Source: Heliomarina baculiformis
GTDB taxonomy: Bacteria > Pseudomonadota > Alphaproteobacteria > Rhodobacterales > Rhodobacteraceae
NCBI RefSeq assembly: GCF_019966545.1
Contig: NZ_JAIMIC010000002.1
Coordinates: 434,001-498,000 of the forward strand
Direction: 5' to 3'
DNA length: 64,000 nucleotides
This document shows, piece after piece, positions 33,887-42,370 of the stretch (position 1 is its first letter; every line of letters begins with the position of its first letter). The translations under genes and the position numbers were made by a program. The notes beneath the pieces were generated by a model. That model ran no database searches. It saw only the letters and a program-made list of their open reading frames with translations, and was not told the DNA's origin.

Positions 33887-36550
33887 TCAGGACAGGGCGC
33901 GCTGGGAGGCTTTTTCGGCGATCTGCTCGGCGCGGCGAGACCATCTTGTGTCGACTTCTTTAGCGAATTTGCCGATGTGCCGCGTTTTCAGATGCTGGCC
34001 GTACCATTGCGCCGGAGCGGGTTCGAACCCGTGTTCTTCGGCCAAGCGGGCGATGTGGTCGGCGTCTTCCAGCGACAGCTTTGAGCCGATGCTGAAATCC
34101 CGTGTTTCCCCCGCCAGTGTCAGCAGCACCGTTTCGCCAAGGCAACCCCAGCAGAGATTCTCGGGCAAGGTCTGGAAAGGACCCAGATGGATGTCGAACG
34201 GGGGCGAGACCAGTCCTCCGTCGAACACGAGAACATTGTCGCGGCCCGCTTCTGAATTGGCGACATTCGGTGGCCGGGCCACGTCGCAGACCAGCGTGCC
34301 AGGTGTCATGTTGGCTGGATCCATGAGCGCCATTTCGGCACTTGTCGCGACAAGCACGATATCCGCTGTTTCAAGCGCAACATCCAGCGGGGTGGTCCAG
34401 TCGAGCAACGGTTCCATGCCACGACCGCGCCAGTAGGTCTGCAAGCGTTCGGGCAGGGAGTTGCGCTCTTTCAGGCTTTCGCTCTTTTGCTGCGCAGCAA
34501 AGGCCCGCAGATCCCGCGCAAGATCACCGGCCATGGGCGAGTGGTCCTTGCAGATCGTTTCGCACAATTCGTCAGCGACCCGTGCCAGCAGGGCAGGCGA
34601 GAAGGGGTTGGCGGCATTCCCGACAAGGGTCATGCTGCCCGCCTTGCGCGCCAGCATCAGCGAAGCCAACCGTCCGATGGCGCCGGAGGCGCCAACGATC
34701 ACGACATGGGCTTCGTCCAGGGGAATGCCGGTGCAGGCGGCCATACGTTCGATGGCCCTTACCGCAGAGACCGTCGTTAGAGTGTTGCCGCTGGTGATGG
34801 GCGTTCCAAGACCAGTAACCAATTCACCGCCTCGGCTGGCAATGGAGGTGAAGGCACCAAGGCCGACGCGGGAGGTGCCTTCGGCTGCGGCTGTCTCGAC
34901 GGCGGTCTTGATCATCTGGCCTGCCATCTTGCGGCTTTGGCCCCGCATTTCGTTTGGCAGCAAAGGTACAGAGATGATTGTCCCGCGCGCGGTGGCGCCC
35001 GTTTTTGAGCGAACTTCGGCCACATGACGGACAAAGCCGGGGCCGAGTTTCTTGACCCAGTCGCACCAATTCTCGAGTTCCTCCGGGGTGAACCTGCGAA
35101 ACGTTGGATCCGAGCGAAAGATATCTTCGATCTCGGTATAGTGGATCAGGAACGAGAATGTCCCTGCCTGCTGGGTCACGGGGTTTCCCGCGACCGGTGG
35201 CAGATCGGCCTCGGATGTGGATGTAGCGATCTGTTCGACCGGTTTCTGCACGAGGTGCCGGACCAAGCGATAGGCATCTGCCGAAGCGAGAACCTCGCAG
35301 AGATCTTCGAGGGCTACCAGTGCGCGGTCGATTTCGGCACGTCCGACGATAAGCGAGGGCTGCAGCCGGATAACCGACGTTTCGTTGAAAAGCGGTGCGG
35401 TCAGCAGCTGATGCTGGTTCAGAAGGTAAGAAGAGATTAGCGCTGTGATCCCGCCGTTCAGACTGGCAAAGCCCAGAACTGCGGAATGCGAGCTGTTGTC
35501 GAATTTCTGGAATTCCAGCCCCATCATGTAGCCGCGCCCGCGTACCTCGCGGATCACGGAGGGAAAACGTCGCTGCAGATCTTCCAGACCTTTGCGGAAG
35601 TGGGCGCCGTTATCTGCAACATTGCCGATCAGGTCAATCTCCGGATTCAGGAGATGATCAATCGTTGCAAGGGCTGCACGGCAGGCCAGACCGTTCCCGG
35701 CAAAGGTCGAGCTGTGCCGCCGTCCGAACCGGTCGTCCCAAGCGGACGGTCGGGCAATACAGGCACCGATGGGCATCATGCCGCCACCCAGCGCCTTGGC
35801 GAGCAGCAACATGTCGGGAACTTCCTCGCCGTCGGAGCAGGCGAAAAGCTCCCCCGTACGTCCCAGCCCGGTCTGGATTTCGTCAAGCACGCTCAGCACA
35901 CCGTATTCTCGGCAAAGCGCGATGGCGGCGTCGATGTAGCCTTTGGGCGGGCAGACGACACCGCCTTCCCCCTGAATGGGTTCGACGATGAAAGCGGCGA
36001 TCCTGTCATGCGCGGCTTCTAGCAGGCTGCGCAGCGCTTCGATATCGCCATAAGGAACATAGCAATAGTCGTCGGTCGCGACCGCAAACCCGTCCTGATA
36101 CAGGGACTTTCCTGTCGCCGAGAGCGCGCCCATCGTCTTGCCGTGAAACCCGTTCTGCGTCGAGAGGATGATCCGGCGTCCGGTCCGGATGCGGGCCAGT
36201 TTAATGGCGGCCTCGGCCGTTTCTGCCCCACTATTGGCCAGCGTGACAATCGACAGGTCGCCAGGGGTGACTTCTGCCAGACGATCGGCCAGCCTTTCGG
36301 CATGGGGGCTGCGCATCGGCTGGATCATCAGTGGCGTTTCCTCGATCTGCGCCCTGTTGATTTCGGCCCAGATCTCAGGAGGATTGTGACCGAAAGGCAG
36401 CGCGCCGTATTGAGACAGAAAGTCGAGGATCTCGCGGCCTTCAGCATCTCGCAACATCGTGCCCGAACCGCTGGTGATTTCGACATCGAGTGCGAAAAGA
36501 GAAAGCAGTTCTCGACGAGACGGGTTCAGGGTAGGCATATTTGCTTGCAT
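33887..36550 (-). CDS. Class III aminotransferase fused to acyl-ACP-reductase-like domain
   Basis: 887 residues, two enzymes in one chain. Residues 1-430 are a PLP-dependent class III aminotransferase: NSGAETAEAAIKLAR, PIQGEGG, VLDEIQTGLGRTG (Asp223) and the PLP lysine Lys252 in LLAKALGGG. Residues about 463-860 resemble cyanobacterial long-chain acyl-ACP reductase along their length: FSFLIHYTEIEDIFR at the start, GLGAFTSIAS, SGNTLTT, the NADPH motif GASGAIG (620-626), and Cys803 in WGCLGETVLL at the position of the acyl-accepting cysteine. A coherent reading is reduction of an acyl-ACP or acyl-CoA to an aldehyde and transamination to an alkyl amine. The fusion is seen directly; the chemistry is inference. 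It stands alone on the minus strand. Confidence 0.85.
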   Translation of the reverse strand: MQANMPTLNPSRRELLSLFALDVEITSGSGTMLRDAEGREILDFLSQYGALPFGHNPPEIWAEINRAQIEETPLMIQPMRSPHAERLADRLAEVTPGDLSIVTLANSGAETAEAAIKLARIRTGRRIILSTQNGFHGKTMGALSATGKSLYQDGFAVATDDYCYVPYGDIEALRSLLEAAHDRIAAFIVEPIQGEGGVVCPPKGYIDAAIALCREYGVLSVLDEIQTGLGRTGELFACSDGEEVPDMLLLAKALGGGMMPIGACIARPSAWDDRFGRRHSSTFAGNGLACRAALATIDHLLNPEIDLIGNVADNGAHFRKGLEDLQRRFPSVIREVRGRGYMMGLEFQKFDNSSHSAVLGFASLNGGITALISSYLLNQHQLLTAPLFNETSVIRLQPSLIVGRAEIDRALVALEDLCEVLASADAYRLVRHLVQKPVEQIATSTSEADLPPVAGNPVTQQAGTFSFLIHYTEIEDIFRSDPTFRRFTPEELENWCDWVKKLGPGFVRHVAEVRSKTGATARGTIISVPLLPNEMRGQSRKMAGQMIKTAVETAAAEGTSRVGLGAFTSIASRGGELVTGLGTPITSGNTLTTVSAVRAIERMAACTGIPLDEAHVVIVGASGAIGRLASLMLARKAGSMTLVGNAANPFSPALLARVADELCETICKDHSPMAGDLARDLRAFAAQQKSESLKERNSLPERLQTYWRGRGMEPLLDWTTPLDVALETADIVLVATSAEMALMDPANMTPGTLVCDVARPPNVANSEAGRDNVLVFDGGLVSPPFDIHLGPFQTLPENLCWGCLGETVLLTLAGETRDFSIGSKLSLEDADHIARLAEEHGFEPAPAQWYGQHLKTRHIGKFAKEVDTRWSRRAEQIAEKASQRALS

Positions 36551-37124
36551 GTTTCTTTGCCGGCAGGGTTCGAAATTCCGGTCGGGCCGGACTCGAAACG
36601 GTTACTGGTTTAGCAAGAGCGCTGGCGGATTAAGCCAGGCTTGCAAGGATTGCAGGATGAGTGATGAGACGTGAGCGGAATCTCAACCTTTTGTTGAGCA
36701 AAAATCGTCGTGTAGCAAGAGCGCTCCCTACGTAAACTTGGGCCTAAGCAGTATCCTGCTAACTTTGTGGACACACTGACGCGGAAGACCGCCAATCAAC
36801 CTGAACGCGTACGCTGAATAGCTATTATTCTGCCCATATTCAGACAAGTGTTAGCGAAAACGAAAGGAATATCTGGTTGTCGCCATGACGATTGGCGCGA
36901 CGCGGATGTTGACGGTCTTCGGCAAGTGGCACTGCCGAGACGCAGTCCGTCACGTAGTGCCGTTGTGGCGACAGCGCTACGGATTGACGTGCCATTGAAT
37001 GGAGGCGGCCGTTGTCTGCTGTTATGGGTGTCAGTGCGTCCCAGTGATCTGAGCGCAGTTCAAAGGCAACAATCTTAAAGGCATACTTGGAGTCGCCGGG
37101 CAGGGGCAGATTATGTTTTTAGAA
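36551..37124. other. Non-coding stretch between the fusion gene and tRNA-Phe
   Basis: 574 bases. The part next to the fusion gene should contain its promoter. The remainder (about 36840-37080) has coding-like composition but only short frames broken by stops, so it may be gene debris beside the tRNA. No inverted repeats typical of an insertion sequence and no duplicated tRNA end were found. Confidence 0.35.
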
Positions 37125-37199
37125 TGGTGCCCGGGGGCGGAATCGAACCACCGACACGAGGATTTTCAATCCACTGCTCTACCCCTGAGCTACCCGGGC
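37125..37199 (-). tRNA. tRNA-Phe (GAA)
   Basis: 75 bases including an encoded CCA. The acceptor stem GCCCGGG/CCCGGGC is perfect, the D arm GCTC/GAGC, the anticodon loop TTGAAAA reads GAA, and the T arm is GGTGG-TTCGATT-CCGCC. The anticodon stem has one T-T mismatch at its second pair. It follows yacG on the same strand with an 83-base gap. Confidence 0.95.
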
Positions 37200-37282
37200 A
37201 CCGGGAAAGGATGAACCTTTCGGGTTTCGGCGTTCTAGGGCTATGTGAGGTGGGTGTCCAGAGGCTTTTTTGATGTTTTGGA

Positions 37283-37465
37283 TTAATGTGGTCCGTGCTT
37301 GGCGCGTTCCGCTTCTTCCAGCGCTTTCTCGACGTCTTCGGGCTCTTCGGACGGGATCGCGTAAGAGCCGGAAAGCCATTTTCCCAGATCTCGATCTGCG
37401 CAGCGGCGCGAGCAGAAAGGGCGGTATTTGGGATCGGTCTCTTCGGCGCAAATTGGGCAAGTCAT
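37283..37465 (-). CDS. yacG: DNA gyrase inhibitor YacG
   Basis: 60 residues. The zinc site is complete: CPIC at 3-6 and FCSRRC with Cys18 and Cys22. The family binds the gyrase B subunit and inhibits it; the length is normal. Its ATG shares one base with the stop of the RNase gene (TAATG), and it closes the infA-maf-rng-yacG unit. Confidence 0.9.
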   Translation of the reverse strand: MTCPICAEETDPKYRPFCSRRCADRDLGKWLSGSYAIPSEEPEDVEKALEEAERAKHGPH

Positions 37466-38484
37466 TAGGAAACCTCGTGAAATGGAAGGCGACCGCGTTT
37501 GCGTTGCAGTTCGTAATGTCCAAGAGGGGTCCAGCCTGCAAGCACCGTATCCTCGGAATCGGTCTTGAAGGCGGCGCGCAAAGCGGTCTCAAAACCGCGG
37601 CGGTCCTTTTTTGGCATAGGGGCAAGATCAAGGGTGATCTGACCGCCCAGCCCCCTAAGCCGCAGCGCCCGGGGCAGGGCGCGGGCACAAGCCATGTTTG
37701 CTTTCAGGCCGGCGGCCAGGGAGGTGTCTGACCCTGTGTTCACATCGACGGAAACAAGCGCCCGGGTCGGCTCTATGAACAAATGGCCGCCACCGGAAAG
37801 CGGCTCATATGCCTGACCAATCGCTTCCAGATCGTCCAAGATATCCAGTTCCTCGAATCCGCCGGGCTCGCTCAGAACCTCTGCGGGATCGCTCCATTCC
37901 CGCCATGCGAGCGTATGGGCGCCGTCGCCCTCGACCAAGGTTTCGACATCGTCGCCGTCATCTGAGAACACCTGCCCCGCCAATGCGGACATGGCTTGGA
38001 TATCTTCGGCTATTTCTTCTGGTTCGCCGCCGTCGCAGGCGGAACGAAGGATCAGCCCGTGGTCGCTGTTGGTCATCACGTCATGAGCGATTTCAAGCAG
38101 GCCGTTGCGCACGTCTTCGTCCCGTATGGATCGGGAAACGTTTATTCCCGGCGCATCCGGGGTGACGATGGCGTAGCGACTCTTGAACAACAGCTTGCTC
38201 GTAACCGGAATGGCTTTGCCCGGTTCGGGATAGCTGGTGACCTGGACCAGTAACCTGCTTCCGGGCGAAAGGCCTTTTACCTGCCTGAGAAAAGCCGGGC
38301 CGTCAGGCGTTGTGACAAACATCCCGCCCTGACCTTTGACGGGCCGGTCAGCGCGCGCGCGGTAGATCGTACCCGGGGCAGGCTGGTCGCTGTCGATCAG
38401 GAAGTCCTCGAGCTTGCCGTCCACGACCAGCGCGGCGGCATCGCGGCCTTTCCATCTATCAAGTATGATCGTCCGACCCTTCAT
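37465..38484 (-). CDS. rng: Short ribonuclease E/G family protein
   Basis: 339 residues from the ATG at 38484, which overlaps the maf stop by ATGA. It is much shorter than E. coli RNase G (489). The N-terminal part is a divergent S1-like domain ([20 protein letters not shown]). The catalytic Mg ligands are visible in SVDVNTG and [11 protein letters not shown]. The zinc-link CPxCxG motif that joins dimers in RNase E/G is absent. This short form in an infA-maf-yacG context is usual for the family. It likely acts on rRNA or mRNA 5' ends. Confidence 0.88.
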   Translation of the reverse strand: MKGRTIILDRWKGRDAAALVVDGKLEDFLIDSDQPAPGTIYRARADRPVKGQGGMFVTTPDGPAFLRQVKGLSPGSRLLVQVTSYPEPGKAIPVTSKLLFKSRYAIVTPDAPGINVSRSIRDEDVRNGLLEIAHDVMTNSDHGLILRSACDGGEPEEIAEDIQAMSALAGQVFSDDGDDVETLVEGDGAHTLAWREWSDPAEVLSEPGGFEELDILDDLEAIGQAYEPLSGGGHLFIEPTRALVSVDVNTGSDTSLAAGLKANMACARALPRALRLRGLGGQITLDLAPMPKKDRRGFETALRAAFKTDSEDTVLAGWTPLGHYELQRKRGRLPFHEVS

Positions 38485-39059
38485 GAATTTTCCCCGTGTA
38501 GCGGATAGCCCGCAGCTTGCAACAGGTTGGCCGTCTCGGAAAGAGGCAGGCCAACGATGCCTGTGAACGACCCTGAAATCCATGGAATGAAGGCCCCTGC
38601 CGGTCCCTGGATACCGTAACCGCCCGCCTTACCCTGCCAGTCATTGCTATCAAGATAGCGGCTCAGCTCGGGTTCTGACAGGCGCTTCATCTTGACTTGA
38701 CTGGTCACGTTCTTTTGCCAGAACCTGTCGTTCTTTCGAATGGTGACCGATGTGATGACCTGATGCCGTCGACCTGAGAGGGTGCGCAGAAAGTTCTCGG
38801 CTTCCGAGCGGTTTTCCGGTTTGCCCAGGATGCGGCGACCGAGCGCGACGGTGGTATCGGCGCAAAGCACGATGTCATCGGGTTCGACCGAAATTGCCTG
38901 AGCTTTCTGGGATGAAATCCGTGCACAATAGGTACACGGTTTCTCTGCCTTTAGCGGTGTTTCATCGATATCCGGCGGTCGCACTGCATCAGGGATGATC
39001 CCGAGCTGAGCCAACAGGTCCAGCCGCCGGGGGCTGCCGGATCCGAGAATAAAAGCCAC
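38481..39059 (-). CDS. maf: Maf family nucleotide pyrophosphatase
   Basis: 192 residues. It begins with [15 protein letters not shown], the substrate-binding SxSPRR motif, and keeps the catalytic Asp in CADTTVALG and the later [15 protein letters not shown]. Maf proteins hydrolyse non-canonical or pyrimidine NTPs and influence septum formation. 10 bases downstream of infA and overlapping rng by 4 bases. Confidence 0.92.
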   Translation of the reverse strand: MAFILGSGSPRRLDLLAQLGIIPDAVRPPDIDETPLKAEKPCTYCARISSQKAQAISVEPDDIVLCADTTVALGRRILGKPENRSEAENFLRTLSGRRHQVITSVTIRKNDRFWQKNVTSQVKMKRLSEPELSRYLDSNDWQGKAGGYGIQGPAGAFIPWISGSFTGIVGLPLSETANLLQAAGYPLHGENS

Positions 39060-39069
39060 GGATGCGGCG

Positions 39070-39288
39070 TTACTTGAAGCGGTAGTTGATCCGACCCTTG
39101 GTCAGATCGTAAGGCGTCATTTCGACTTGAACCTTGTCGCCAGCCAGAACACGGATGCGGTTCTTGCGCATCTTGCCTGCCGTATGTGCGATGATTTCAT
39201 GGCCATTCTCAAGTTCGACCCGAAACGTCGCATTGGGCAGGAGTTCCTTCACGACGCCGGGGAATTCGAGAGTGTCTTCCTTGGCCAT
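39070..39288 (-). CDS. infA: Translation initiation factor IF-1
   Basis: 72 residues, the exact family length. The single OB-fold S1 domain is nearly textbook: [19 protein letters not shown] at the start and [11 protein letters not shown] at the end. It binds the ribosomal A site during initiation. First gene of the infA-maf-rng-yacG group. Confidence 0.98.
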   Translation of the reverse strand: MAKEDTLEFPGVVKELLPNATFRVELENGHEIIAHTAGKMRKNRIRVLAGDKVQVEMTPYDLTKGRINYRFK

Positions 39289-39370
39289 GTTGTCTCCATT
39301 GCAATGGTGTCCGCCAAGTTGCGGACCGTGCGCTTAAATGATCCTCTTCGGGCGTTTTTTCAAGGCGCAA

Positions 39371-40249
39371 TCAACCCAATTCCACAAAAGTTACCGATTT
39401 CGTACGGTCATCCTGCTCATCCCAGTGGCTGCGATTGCGCACGATCCCGTCCTTTCGGACATGCGCGACGGCGGCAGGGTCGAACTCGGCATAGGTCCAG
39501 CCTGGCTCATTCAGCTTGCCTTCGGCCAAAACGCCGGTTTCCGGAAAGCCGGTATCGGGCGGACCGAACACGCCGCCCGCCCCGTGTCCGTTGTCGACAG
39601 CCTCGGACCATTCGGCACGGCCCACGATGGACGACATTGCCGAGACACACTGGTTTTCCAGCGCCCGCGCCATCGCACCGATGCGCACGCGCCAATATCC
39701 GGCGAGCGTTTCAGTGCAGGAGGGCACGAGGATGAGATCGGCATCCGATACGGCGCGGCTCAAAAGAGGGTACTCGCTGTCGTAACAGATAAGGACGGCG
39801 ATCTTGCCCAACGATGTATTAAACAGTTTCAATGGGTTGGCGGGTGCGATGTCCCACGGGTCCCGTTCGAACATCGTCATTATCTGCTTGTCCTGAAAGT
39901 CGATTTCGCCACTGGGGGTATAAAAATAAGCGCGATTGACCGGACGACCGGAGGCCTGTTCCACAGGACCTGATGCGCCCAGAATATAGACTCCGTGCTT
40001 CGCCGTGAGTTTCTTGTGCAGCGCCTGCACGTCTTCCATGCTTTCGGACACGGCGAAGAGCGATTTTTCGAGATCGGCCGCGATGTCTGCGCCCGCCAGA
40101 GTCGCCAGTTCCATGGCTCCGTATTCCGGAAAAACCAATAAATCGGCGCCATTGTCTGCAGCCTCGGCCACCCAGGACGAAAGCTTGTCTTCGTATTGCG
40201 ACCAGTTTTCGAAAAAGTCGAGCGGGTAGGCAGAAGTTGCGATTTTCAT
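39371..40249 (-). CDS. Nitrilase-superfamily carbon-nitrogen hydrolase
   Basis: 292 residues from the ATG at 40249, with AGGAC five bases upstream. The Glu-Lys-Cys triad is complete: Glu42 in VFPEYG, Lys121 in DKQIMTMFER and Cys155 in LICYDSEYPLL. The last motif is of the amidase type rather than true nitrilase, so hydrolysis of an amide or N-carbamoyl compound is likely. It follows the acetyltransferase gene by 37 bases on the same strand. Confidence 0.9.
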   Translation of the reverse strand: MKIATSAYPLDFFENWSQYEDKLSSWVAEAADNGADLLVFPEYGAMELATLAGADIAADLEKSLFAVSESMEDVQALHKKLTAKHGVYILGASGPVEQASGRPVNRAYFYTPSGEIDFQDKQIMTMFERDPWDIAPANPLKLFNTSLGKIAVLICYDSEYPLLSRAVSDADLILVPSCTETLAGYWRVRIGAMARALENQCVSAMSSIVGRAEWSEAVDNGHGAGGVFGPPDTGFPETGVLAEGKLNEPGWTYAEFDPAAVAHVRKDGIVRNRSHWDEQDDRTKSVTFVELG

Positions 40250-40286
40250 GGGGGTGTCCTGTGCGGTTTGGCCTATTCTGGGCAAA

Positions 40287-40874
40287 TCAGAGGTCGGATT
40301 TCAACCAGAACTGCATTTGTTTCCTGGTTTCTTCAGTTTCGCCAACGTCCTTCCACGCGAATGAGGCGACAGCGCCGGGCAAAGGTTTGTACCCGCGGGA
40401 TTTCCAGAACGGATCCAGCGGTGTATAGGCAACTGGTCGGGCAGGGTGATCGTGCGGGCGGATTACGGCGCAAAAGGCGCTTTGCTTGAAACCATGGTTG
40501 AGGGCATGGGATTCGCGCAGGTCAAAGAACCGGTGTCCGATCCCCTGACCGCGATAAGCGGGAAGCAAAACCGATTCGGCGCAATAGAAGACCTTGGATA
40601 TGTCGATCCCGCTGCATTCAAAGGCTGCGCCGAATTCTTTGGCATGATCGGATAGGGGGGTGCCTGTCGCCGCCCCCACCAGCTTTTCGCCGTCAAAAGC
40701 CCCTACAACCGCTGCCCGGTCAGATGACCGGTAAGCTTCGAGATAATTCCGCTCGTACGCGAGGTCGCCATCGTAAAGATAGGGCCAGTCGCGGAAAACG
40801 CTGATCCGCAAAGCTGCAACCGAGTCGAGCGCAGCATCGAGGGCAGGACCAGTGAGAAGCCGGGTTTCGATCAC
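40287..40874 (-). CDS. GNAT family N-acetyltransferase
   Basis: 195 residues. The acetyl-CoA loop is visible as LLPAYRGQGIGHRFF, preceded by the beta strand SKVFYCAESV. The acceptor is unknown. It overlaps the upstream NTF2-like gene by 4 bases and precedes the nitrilase-type gene, so these three form a small unit between infA and the phosphatase gene. Confidence 0.85.
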   Translation of the reverse strand: MIETRLLTGPALDAALDSVAALRISVFRDWPYLYDGDLAYERNYLEAYRSSDRAAVVGAFDGEKLVGAATGTPLSDHAKEFGAAFECSGIDISKVFYCAESVLLPAYRGQGIGHRFFDLRESHALNHGFKQSAFCAVIRPHDHPARPVAYTPLDPFWKSRGYKPLPGAVASFAWKDVGETEETRKQMQFWLKSDL

Positions 40875-41260
40875 GAGACCTGAGCGACCCAGTCGGCGAG
40901 GTTGTAGTAAGTTGTGACGCGGGCGATCTTGCCGTCGCGTAGATCAAAAAAGGATCCTGCGGGCAGGCGATAGGTTTGGCCCCTGGCTTCGGGCAGGCCG
41001 CTGTCGGTTTGCAGGTATGTGCCGTTTACGATGTATTCAGCCGCTGCACGCCTGCCTTCGGCGCCATCAAAAACCACCATGTCCGTCAGGTTTTCCTTGT
41101 AGCAGCGGCTCATGTGGTCGCAGAACTCAGAAAATTTTTCCTTGCCGGTGCGGATATTGCCTTCGTTCACGTGGTGAGCCACGTCATCCGTCAGGCAGTC
41201 CAGCATCGTGGCCGTATCGCCAGCATTAAAAGCGTCGAAGTAGCGTTGAACGATATGCAT
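40871..41260 (-). CDS. SnoaL/NTF2-like fold protein
   Basis: 129 residues from MHIVQRYFDAFNAGD, which is the canonical first helix of the fold. The frame extends upstream to 41323, but that part lacks family features. The cone-shaped fold of this group hosts isomerases, cyclases and binding proteins. No catalytic residues could be assigned with confidence. It is coupled to the GNAT gene by overlap. Confidence 0.8.
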   Translation of the reverse strand: MHIVQRYFDAFNAGDTATMLDCLTDDVAHHVNEGNIRTGKEKFSEFCDHMSRCYKENLTDMVVFDGAEGRRAAAEYIVNGTYLQTDSGLPEARGQTYRLPAGSFFDLRDGKIARVTTYYNLADWVAQVS

Positions 41261-41339
41261 ATGTCGGCCCCGGGTGCTGAATGTTTCGACGCGCAGAAAG
41301 ACCCGGCAAATGCGAAAATGCAAGCCTTCTCTGGCAAGT

Positions 41340-41801
41340 CTATTGCACCTGCGTTGGCTCTCCCCAATGCGCCTTCAATCGGGCGATGATCTGATCGCGG
41401 GTCTTGCGGTAGCTGTTCAAACGGTCGGCGCGAAATTCACCCTGACCGGTTGGATCATGTATCGGCCAATGCTCGACTTCGACGTGAAAGCAGCGTGTCA
41501 GCTCGATAGCCCGCGCATAGCTGGCGTCGGATAGGGCGACCACAAGATCGAAACTGCTGAGGTCATCGCCAAGTCGCTCCATTTCGTCGAAAGAACGTGA
41601 GCGGTGACGGGACAGTTCGACATTCAGTTCTTGGCAGACGGCAATCGCGAACCCGTCGATTTCCAGATCATTTCTGACTCCGACCGATTGGACATAGGTC
41701 GACATGCCGTAGAATTTTTTGGTGATGGCCTCGGCCATCGGTGACCGTACTGCGTTGTGATCGCAGCAGAACAGGATCGATTGCGGGAGCGGTTGGATCA
41801 A
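41340..41801 (-). CDS. Low-molecular-weight protein tyrosine phosphatase family protein
   Basis: 153 residues. The P-loop CDHNAVRS (C-x5-R-S) lies near the N-terminus and the general-acid Asp region HDPTG near the C-terminus, so the LMW-PTP fold is complete. Initiation appears to be a TTG at 41801, one base after the UPF0262 stop and behind GGGGGA, a clear case of coupled translation. Protein phosphatase or arsenate-reductase-like activity are both possible. Confidence 0.85.
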   Translation of the reverse strand: MIQPLPQSILFCCDHNAVRSPMAEAITKKFYGMSTYVQSVGVRNDLEIDGFAIAVCQELNVELSRHRSRSFDEMERLGDDLSSFDLVVALSDASYARAIELTRCFHVEVEHWPIHDPTGQGEFRADRLNSYRKTRDQIIARLKAHWGEPTQVQ

Positions 41802-41802
41802 A

Positions 41803-42282
41803 TCATCCCCCGAAATGCAGCACGCAGATCAGAGTGAACAACCGGCGGGCAGTGTCTTCATCGACTGAGACCTTGCCTTCCAGCCGTTCACGAAGCACCC
41901 GACTGCCTTCGTTGTGAATGCCCCGGCGTGCCATGTCGATGGTTTCTATCTGGCTTGGGGGAAGGGTTTTGACCGCGTTGAAATAGCTTTCGCAGATCTG
42001 GAAGTAGTCTTTCACCACTTGTCGGAAGGGTCCAAGCGACAGATGAAATTCCGCCGCCTTCTGATCCTCGGGCGTTTCGACATCAAAAACCAGACGTTTT
42101 TCGCGGATTGCCAGATTCAGCTTGTAAGGGCCCGGAGGAACATCCCGCCCCTCACGAGAGGGCAGGATAAACTGGTTGTCTTCTAGCAGATCGAAAATGG
42201 CGACCTTGCGCTCCTGCTCGATTTCCGGAGTCGGAGGCGGCAGGCCCGCGTCGTCCAAATTGATCTCTGCAATACGTGACAT
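41803..42282 (-). CDS. UPF0262 family protein
   Basis: 159 residues from MSRIAEINLDDAGL; an ATG three codons earlier (42291) sits right against the ribosome site and is less likely. The middle segment ExxIRE-KRLVFDVET and the phosphatase and hisD neighbours match UPF0262, an alphaproteobacterial family of unknown function found almost always beside hisD. Confidence 0.85.
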   Translation of the reverse strand: MSRIAEINLDDAGLPPPTPEIEQERKVAIFDLLEDNQFILPSREGRDVPPGPYKLNLAIREKRLVFDVETPEDQKAAEFHLSLGPFRQVVKDYFQICESYFNAVKTLPPSQIETIDMARRGIHNEGSRVLRERLEGKVSVDEDTARRLFTLICVLHFGG

Positions 42283-42370
42283 GACTGACATCTCGCTAAC
42301 TTTACCGTCAAAAGGAGTAGCGCAGTCGCCGCATTGCGGCAATGGGCAGAGAGCCCACTGTCCGTTTCTA

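Noticed and set aside
36848-37078. 76-codon frame in the gap before tRNA-Phe
   Set aside because: No clear ribosome site, no family, mixed composition. Kept only as part of a possible scar.
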